Source: Otis tarda
Lineage: Eukaryota > Chordata > Aves > Otidiformes > Otididae
Length of the DNA: 64,000 bases
Direction of reading: 5' to 3'
Assembly: GCA_026413225.1 (NCBI GenBank)
Contig: CM048554.1
Location: 6,340,001-6,404,000, forward strand
The notes beneath the pieces are model-generated. The model had not been told where the DNA came from. It made no database searches and saw only the letters and a list, made by a program, of their open reading frames with translations. Each line of letters begins with the position of its first letter. Positions within the stretch are counted from its first letter, which is position 1. Below, piece by piece: positions 53,101 to 64,000 of the stretch. A program made the translations under genes and the position numbers.

Positions 53101-56100
53101 TTCTCTAATAAGCATTAACTAGCATCCCAAAACCTATGTGAACGAGAAGATGTGGGATGGGGGAACAGCAGCACACGGAGCCTTACATCAAAGGGATATC
53201 AAAGCATTCTGCAGCTGAACCTGGGAGGGATATGAATATGCTTATTTTGACAGTTGGGGCAGCACTGAGGGTAAGCAATTTCTTTGAGGTAAAGCAAGCT
53301 GGTTAAGGAACTCGTACTGCAAATTCTTTTGTCAACTTGTTCAAATATTTTTGAACACAGTTCTCCCATCTCGTTCACTTTTTTTCCAGGTAATTAAAAT
53401 GGAACCTGGTAGTGCGTGACCTTGGCCTTTCCACAGTGACAGTAAGGTGACATTTTTAGGCAGGGACTGTTTGTTTGTTTGGTGTCAGCTTATACTGAGA
53501 AATCTAAGAGTTGTGAAAATGATATAGGCATTTCAGCTGCAACCTGGAAATTGTCCAGGGAATTAACCTCCACCGTCCTACCTCCTTTACTATCCATTTA
53601 AATTATTCCAGAGCTGGGAATTGGTTCCTGTGAGAGCTGACAACGCATCTTTTTTTGAATGAGAATATCACAGATTTGCTCCCATTCGGTCAAAGTTAGA
53701 TCCTTTAGTATAGCTGAGACATAGTACCTCGGTAGCAGGAATTGGTAATCTAGCTCTGTAACTGCTTTATTTGCTGCCATAACAATTATCTTTTTGATTT
53801 ATGCATCAGATCTTTAAGGAAAAGTGTCTTGAGCTATAATTCTAGAGATGGGCATGCCCCTTTTTAATATTAATATGATCTCATAGTGCTAGAATGAAAA
53901 GAGTAGAGATTTATTTCTCCACCCTGTAGAGAAACTGGTTGAAACAATTTGCACATCACAGAGAAGGCGCTCGCTGGAAGATCCGGGCTGGAACTCCGGT
54001 CTGACGCCCTGTCTGATACCACATCGCTCCGCTGCTGCCCCAGTGCTCGGTAAGCCATCTGCTGAACCTCCATCCGGTGGCCAACAGACCATACAGAACC
54101 TTCACCACTTCCTTCCTCCTCACCCCCAGAAATCAGAATTAATCATTGCACAGCTATTTTACTGTGTTTTTCCCCCTCTTTTGGGAACAGTGGCTAACCT
54201 TTAAAAACAAACTGTGTGCACTGGTAAACAGTAATCATGATGGCCACTGGTGTCAATACTGAAAAAGAGGAAGTTGAAAAATTCTTAAATACGCATAAAT
54301 ATTCTTGCTCTGTTTAGAAGGGGAGGGGGAGCTTCCGCAATCACTTCCATCTTCTGGGGAGGAAAAGGCTGAATTGGGTACTTCCCTTGTCAGAACTTCT
54401 CATCTTTGCATACGCTAATAAAAACATGAAGCCTCTGCCTTGTGACTTGTTCCAGAGGGACTCAGCAAATGGCCAAGGGGTAGCGATCAGGGCCCCTAGA
54501 AAGCTGAGGGGGCCAGGCTAGCGTCGGCCTGGTGACTGGAGCCGCTGCGTGGGGGGCTGGCAGGTAAGAAGCTGAATCGTGCAGTCTTCAAGGAGCAACA
54601 GAGAGCGTTACCTTGTACACTTTCTGGCTTGCCAGAGAGCTGAACAATATTAACTCTAGCTGTGCAGGTGTGTCAGCTGGTGTAGGGACAAGTGCTGTTC
54701 CTGTGGAAAGGAAAATGGTTTCATGAGTGACACTGTGTGAAGAGGCTAGGCTCGTGTTTAGGCCCTAAACTGGTTTGTGTTACTCGCTGGGCTTCAGACG
54801 TACAAGCGCTAGCTGGCTGCCATTCACTCCTGTTAGCAATGCAGAAACAGCTGTTCCCAAGGCTGTCTTTCCCCCAGTGACATGAATATATTGACGTTAA
54901 GGCTGATGTATCATGCGCGATCAGCGCCTTTTCGCTAGGTACCTCTATGTAAGATGGGCCCTTGCCATGAGGAGGTGCAGCGGCTTTGATGTGGCTGTGT
55001 TCAGCTCGAGGTGAACCAAACCCAAATTCGGCAGGTTCAATTAGCTGTAGGCAGAGCAAAGCTGAGGGTGCTATGGGGAGTAAGTTGTGTTTTTTGGTTT
55101 TGGTTTGGTTTGGTTTTTTTTAAAGCTCTTTTTTTGAGTTCTTAGATGAATAAGGATCCAAAGAACAAACACACACTAGCAGCAGGAAACTTCTCCTGAC
55201 TAAACAGAGTGTTTCTTCCCAGAGTAGTAAGCTGTGAACTGGCAAAGTATAATTTCCACAAAAATAAATGTGCCTTGGTATTCTAGTGGGAAAGCCTTAA
55301 ACTTCATCTTTCTCCTTACTTTCACGACAACGGCAGGCACTCTGTATAGCATCTCCCAGTTTGGTGGTGGTTCTGGGCTTTGGAAGACTGTTCTTGTTTT
55401 AAATTCACCCCTGTAAATGTTGAAGCTACCACTGAGATATGAGGATATACTTTAAAAATATCATTATAGCAATTTCACAGAATTTTCTTCTCTCCCCCCT
55501 GTACAATTTGTACAGCTCTAATTTTCTAACACTGTGAGGTAGCGATGAAATGAGTTCTATGGGAAAAATAGGTTGTGTGTGGAGAAACTCTGCAGTAACG
55601 AAACCTCTGTGTGGTCAATACAGAACTTTGTAGCACAGGAAAGCTGCAAATAAATAGATGAATACTGCTCAAGGTTTTGAAGCTTGAGGAATTCAAGTTT
55701 TCCTCTACACTGCGTCTTCAGAGAACTAAACAGCTTTGTCATGATATCAAATGAAGAAGTCTGTGGCATTTGCCATAGTAGGTTTGGAAGTAGCCTGTCA
55801 AATACATGCTCCTAGGACTAGCAAAAGCCCTGTGTGGTGTTTTTTTTTTTTTTTTGTGGGTTTTTTTTTTTTTTCTTCTTCTTAATAGACAGCAGACTCA
55901 GACTTATTCCTACAAATTCAGGTATAAATGTTTCACTCATTTAGAAGTGGTTGTTGGTTTCTGCATCATTGAATTTGAGACCTACATGAACAGTAGACTT
56001 CAGGAAGATATTACTTCAACATTAAAAGTTGTCCCATTCAGTTAACAGCCTCACTTTGTGCTCCTGAGGCAGGTGGAAGATTCTCTTGTATTTAAGTGGC

Positions 56101-57194
56101 TTTTTTTTAGATGTGATGTGTTTGCTTTATTGCAGATTGTAGAAGTAAAGGAACAAAGGGAAAGAAATACACATGGGATTTGTTTGATGAGGAATTATTG
56201 ACGTGGTCAGATGAAGCTCATCTTGTTGATGTCCCATTCTGCAGGCAGTGATGCTGCTGCAGTACTTAAGTACTGTGAAGAGTAAGAGCAGTCCCCTTTT
56301 CACAGTTCGTATAGCAACAACTCCGCAATCTCATTTTAAAGTGAGTTTGAAATAAAAAGTAACACTAAATAAGTTTTATCTTTTTTTTTTTTTTTTAGCC
56401 AGCTGTAAAGAAGGTACAGAACAGAGAATGTCTTGCTGTCAGAGGTTTTTGTATTCATAGCACAGCAATCTTTTATATAAAATACCTGTATTTACTACAA
56501 ACAAAATACGGGTGAAAAGGCCTAACACCTTGCAGGCAGTTGGTTTAAGCTGAAGTACAAGCAGCAGCCTGACCCTATTTTATAATGGTTTTCAGTTGAG
56601 TTTGTTACACGCTTAATTGTTCCTTCAGATTTGTGCTAAAGTAAGAGCAGACGATCAGACCGCTCACCCATACTTCCACACACAGCCCCTCTGAGGTGGG
56701 AGGGGCTACATTAGTCAAGCATTAAAAGCCAGTGTGTTGAATATTTTAAGAGTTTATTTTATGCTTTACAAAGCACTTTTTGCCCATTAGAAATCAGTAT
56801 AATCTGTGGCTCCTTTCTCATCCAGGTCAGCAGTTTGTATCTTGCCTAGCTACGTAGATTTGGTTACTATCTGGTGGTGGCTCATTGGCCCATGCAAAAT
56901 AAACTCGTTGCACAATTCCAGTCACATCATCATCCTCTTAGAAGCATGTGGAGGTACATTAGCCAAAAGACACTGAGAAGAAGAGACCTGCTGCTTTCCA
57001 ACCCCCTTCACCCTATGATTCAGAGCCAGAGGGGAACGTGTCATCATCTAACAAAAAAAAACCTGACTCCACCAAAATCTGTGGCAGGTCTTGGAAACAA
57101 ACCGACACCTGCCACTAGTTTTGCACAGCTAACTAGTTGGGAGTGCCTCCAAGCTCAATAATCTCCACGCTCTTTTATGTTTTCATACAAAAAA
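50166..57194. other. Intergenic spacer between convergent SLX4IP and JAG1
   Basis: About 7 kb without a supported gene. The stretch at about 52.3-55.1 kb is less AT-rich, with scattered CpGs and plausible transcription-factor motifs. T-rich tracts lie at 55840-55855 and 55861-55874. Minus-strand ORFs at 53598-53780 and 54721-55059 are unrecognised. Confidence 0.7.
52728..52789. promoter_or_regulatory. Motif cluster: E-box, two CCAAT-type boxes, CRE-like site
   Basis: CACGTG lies at 52728-52733, CATTGGCTG at 52739-52747 and again at 52779-52787 (40 bp apart), with TGACGT between them at 52757-52762. Clusters like this occur in enhancers and promoters, but activity is only inferred. No adjoining transcript start is evident. 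Confidence 0.3.
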
Positions 57195-58706
57195 TTTAAT
57201 AAATATTACTTTTCAAGATTTATTGCCAGGAACAACACATCAAAGATGCATTTTCATATAACACTAATATCACAATACAAGGTATCTTCATGATCTCGCT
57301 GGTTAACCACCGAGATGACTATGGTTATAAGCCTTTTGATCTTAAACGTCGTAATAGCACTTTGATTTCCTCACTTGTTAAGGCGGGCAGTGTAATCTAT
57401 GGCAAACCTACACAGTGATCTTACTGGACATTCTACTGTTCAAGTATTCAACAACTAGCTTATTAGAATACTCCCTAAATGCAGTAGATTACAAAAAAAG
57501 TCAAATCTACAAGTGGTTCAGTATTACATATTCATGGTGAGAAAAAAAAAATAATCAGAATTTACAAAATAAGATTGCTGTGTTTCCAACTTCACACGCT
57601 AGTTTGATATTTTAATTACATGCAACCACTCACATTTCATCTACATAAAGTAATAGCTCAGTTTTGTTCCCTTAAACTGCTTCTTAGCAGATTATCTGCC
57701 TGTCACTCGTTTTTCAAGTCTAAAGCAGCAAAAAAAAATTTTCTAGTCTAATTATCTAAACTGCCTCAGTCAGTACTTACAAATAGTCTTAAAGTGATAC
57801 TATGGAAGGTGTTTCAAACGTTTGACATTGTACAAAAACCAGCATCAAGGCATGAAAGCCCATCCTATTAAAAATAAACTATTTTAGAACACCTTAGATT
57901 TGGCATATAGGCAACATGTAACAAGAAAATGAATTCAAAATAGAGAAGCCACAAGCTTACAATGCTATCAAAAACCTTCAACTCTAAACACATACATATA
58001 AATAAAAAGGAATGATATTTTAAGGCTCTTGATTATTAAGTTAATAAATCAAATATACACAGTGATTAATAAAAAAAGAATTATTTACATATCTATACAA
58101 ACTTCTATTTTTGACACATTTTCCTCTTTAAATTCTTCATTTACCAGCAACTGCTGACAAGTTCCCCCCACCCGCCCCCAACAAAAATACAATAAAAAAA
58201 TAAATAATAAACTTATTTTTTTGATAGTTGCTGTGGTTCCGAGCTGCAAAGGCACTTTCAAATACAGAACTAGTTGTACGTCTCCATAAAACCAATATAC
58301 AAAAAACTCAAATTCAATAAATATAAATAAAATGTATTATTCTAAAGAAACTGTATAAATCGGGACATCTGGCAGGAAAAAAAAAAATTAACACTAAGGA
58401 AGAGTAATAAGGCTATGTAATACCTTAGGAAAGGTTTCCATGATGTATCAGCTACAGCTGAATTTACACGAGGGCACTTTTGACTAGTTTTGCATAGATG
58501 TGAAATGCAGCACTTGGTATTCCAGCCAACCACAGCAACTATCATTGCCAGTGTAAGCCAGCTTGTCAAAACTTAAATTAACACAGGGATTCTAAGTAAA
58601 TAATAGCCTTAGACTCAAATATTACACAACAGTTTAAGAACTACAAGCTCTTGAGTGCCTTTATAATGATATTTAAAGGCCCTGCACGGCAGCACCCCGC
58701 TGTCTG
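57195..58706 (-). other. JAG1: JAG1 3'UTR (inferred extent)
   Basis: AT-rich sequence follows the stop on the minus strand, with many AUUUA-type elements in the RNA sense. A poly(A) signal (TTTATT on the plus strand) lies at 57219-57224, about 1.5 kb from the stop, similar to the usual JAG1 3'UTR length. A more distal candidate signal is at 56753-56758. In the RNA sense there is a miR-34 seed match (CACTGCC, 57386-57392), a miR-26 8-mer match (TACTTGAA, 57439-57446) and a Pumilio motif (TGTAAATA, 58082-58089). Confidence 0.7.
57219..57224 (-). terminator. JAG1: Candidate poly(A) signal of JAG1
   Basis: AATAAA in the minus-strand sense, about 1.5 kb after the JAG1 stop. Cleavage would fall near 57195-57205. 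Another AATAAA in the same sense at 56753-56758 could serve a longer transcript. Confidence 0.5.
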
Positions 58707-63968
<5,262 letters not shown>

Positions 63969-64000
63969 CTAGATATGTTAAGGAGAGAAAACAAACTAAG

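Noticed and set aside
54721-55059. A 112-codon minus-strand ORF downstream of JAG1
   Set aside because: No recognisable domain, no splice or start context, and no sign of conservation visible by eye.

Overview
This window is vertebrate nuclear DNA, almost certainly from a bird. The evidence is intron-rich genes with canonical GT-AG splicing, AT-rich introns with few repeats, and CR1 LINE fragments. One CR1 copy is well preserved (36957-37460, minus orientation) and one is an old remnant (about 19040-19350). The species cannot be fixed from the sequence. There is no bacterial, phage or CRISPR content.

Two protein-coding genes face each other tail to tail. On the plus strand, six exons between 10147 and 49147 encode all but the N-terminus of SLX4IP (SLX4-interacting protein; genome stability and telomere maintenance), followed by a 3'UTR to about 50165. 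The first coding exon, expected to carry only about nine codons, was not found and is probably upstream of the window. On the minus strand, eleven exons between 63968 and 58707 encode the C-terminal half of JAG1 (Jagged-1, a Notch ligand): EGF-like repeats 12-16, the cysteine-rich domain, the juxtamembrane region, the transmembrane helix and the cytoplasmic tail ending in MEYIV. The JAG1 3'UTR runs down to about 57195. Human chromosome 20p12 has the same convergent SLX4IP-JAG1 arrangement, so this is conserved synteny.

Layout: 1-10146 non-coding, probably SLX4IP intron; 10147-49147 SLX4IP exons in large introns (the longest is 13683-30610); 49148-50165 SLX4IP 3'UTR; about 50166-57194 intergenic, including a stretch (about 52.3-55.1 kb) rich in plausible regulatory motifs; 57195-58706 JAG1 3'UTR; 58707-63968 compact JAG1 exon cluster; 63969-64000 intron.

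The two genes are not known to act together: one is a nuclear DNA-repair partner, the other a cell-surface signalling ligand. No wholly new system was found. The items most worth checking are a stop-free, frame-preserving 81-bp intron in JAG1, a 28-bp JAG1 microexon, an unidentified coding-like remnant at 31.8-32.5 kb in an SLX4IP intron, and a CCAAT/E-box/CRE-like cluster in the intergenic spacer.
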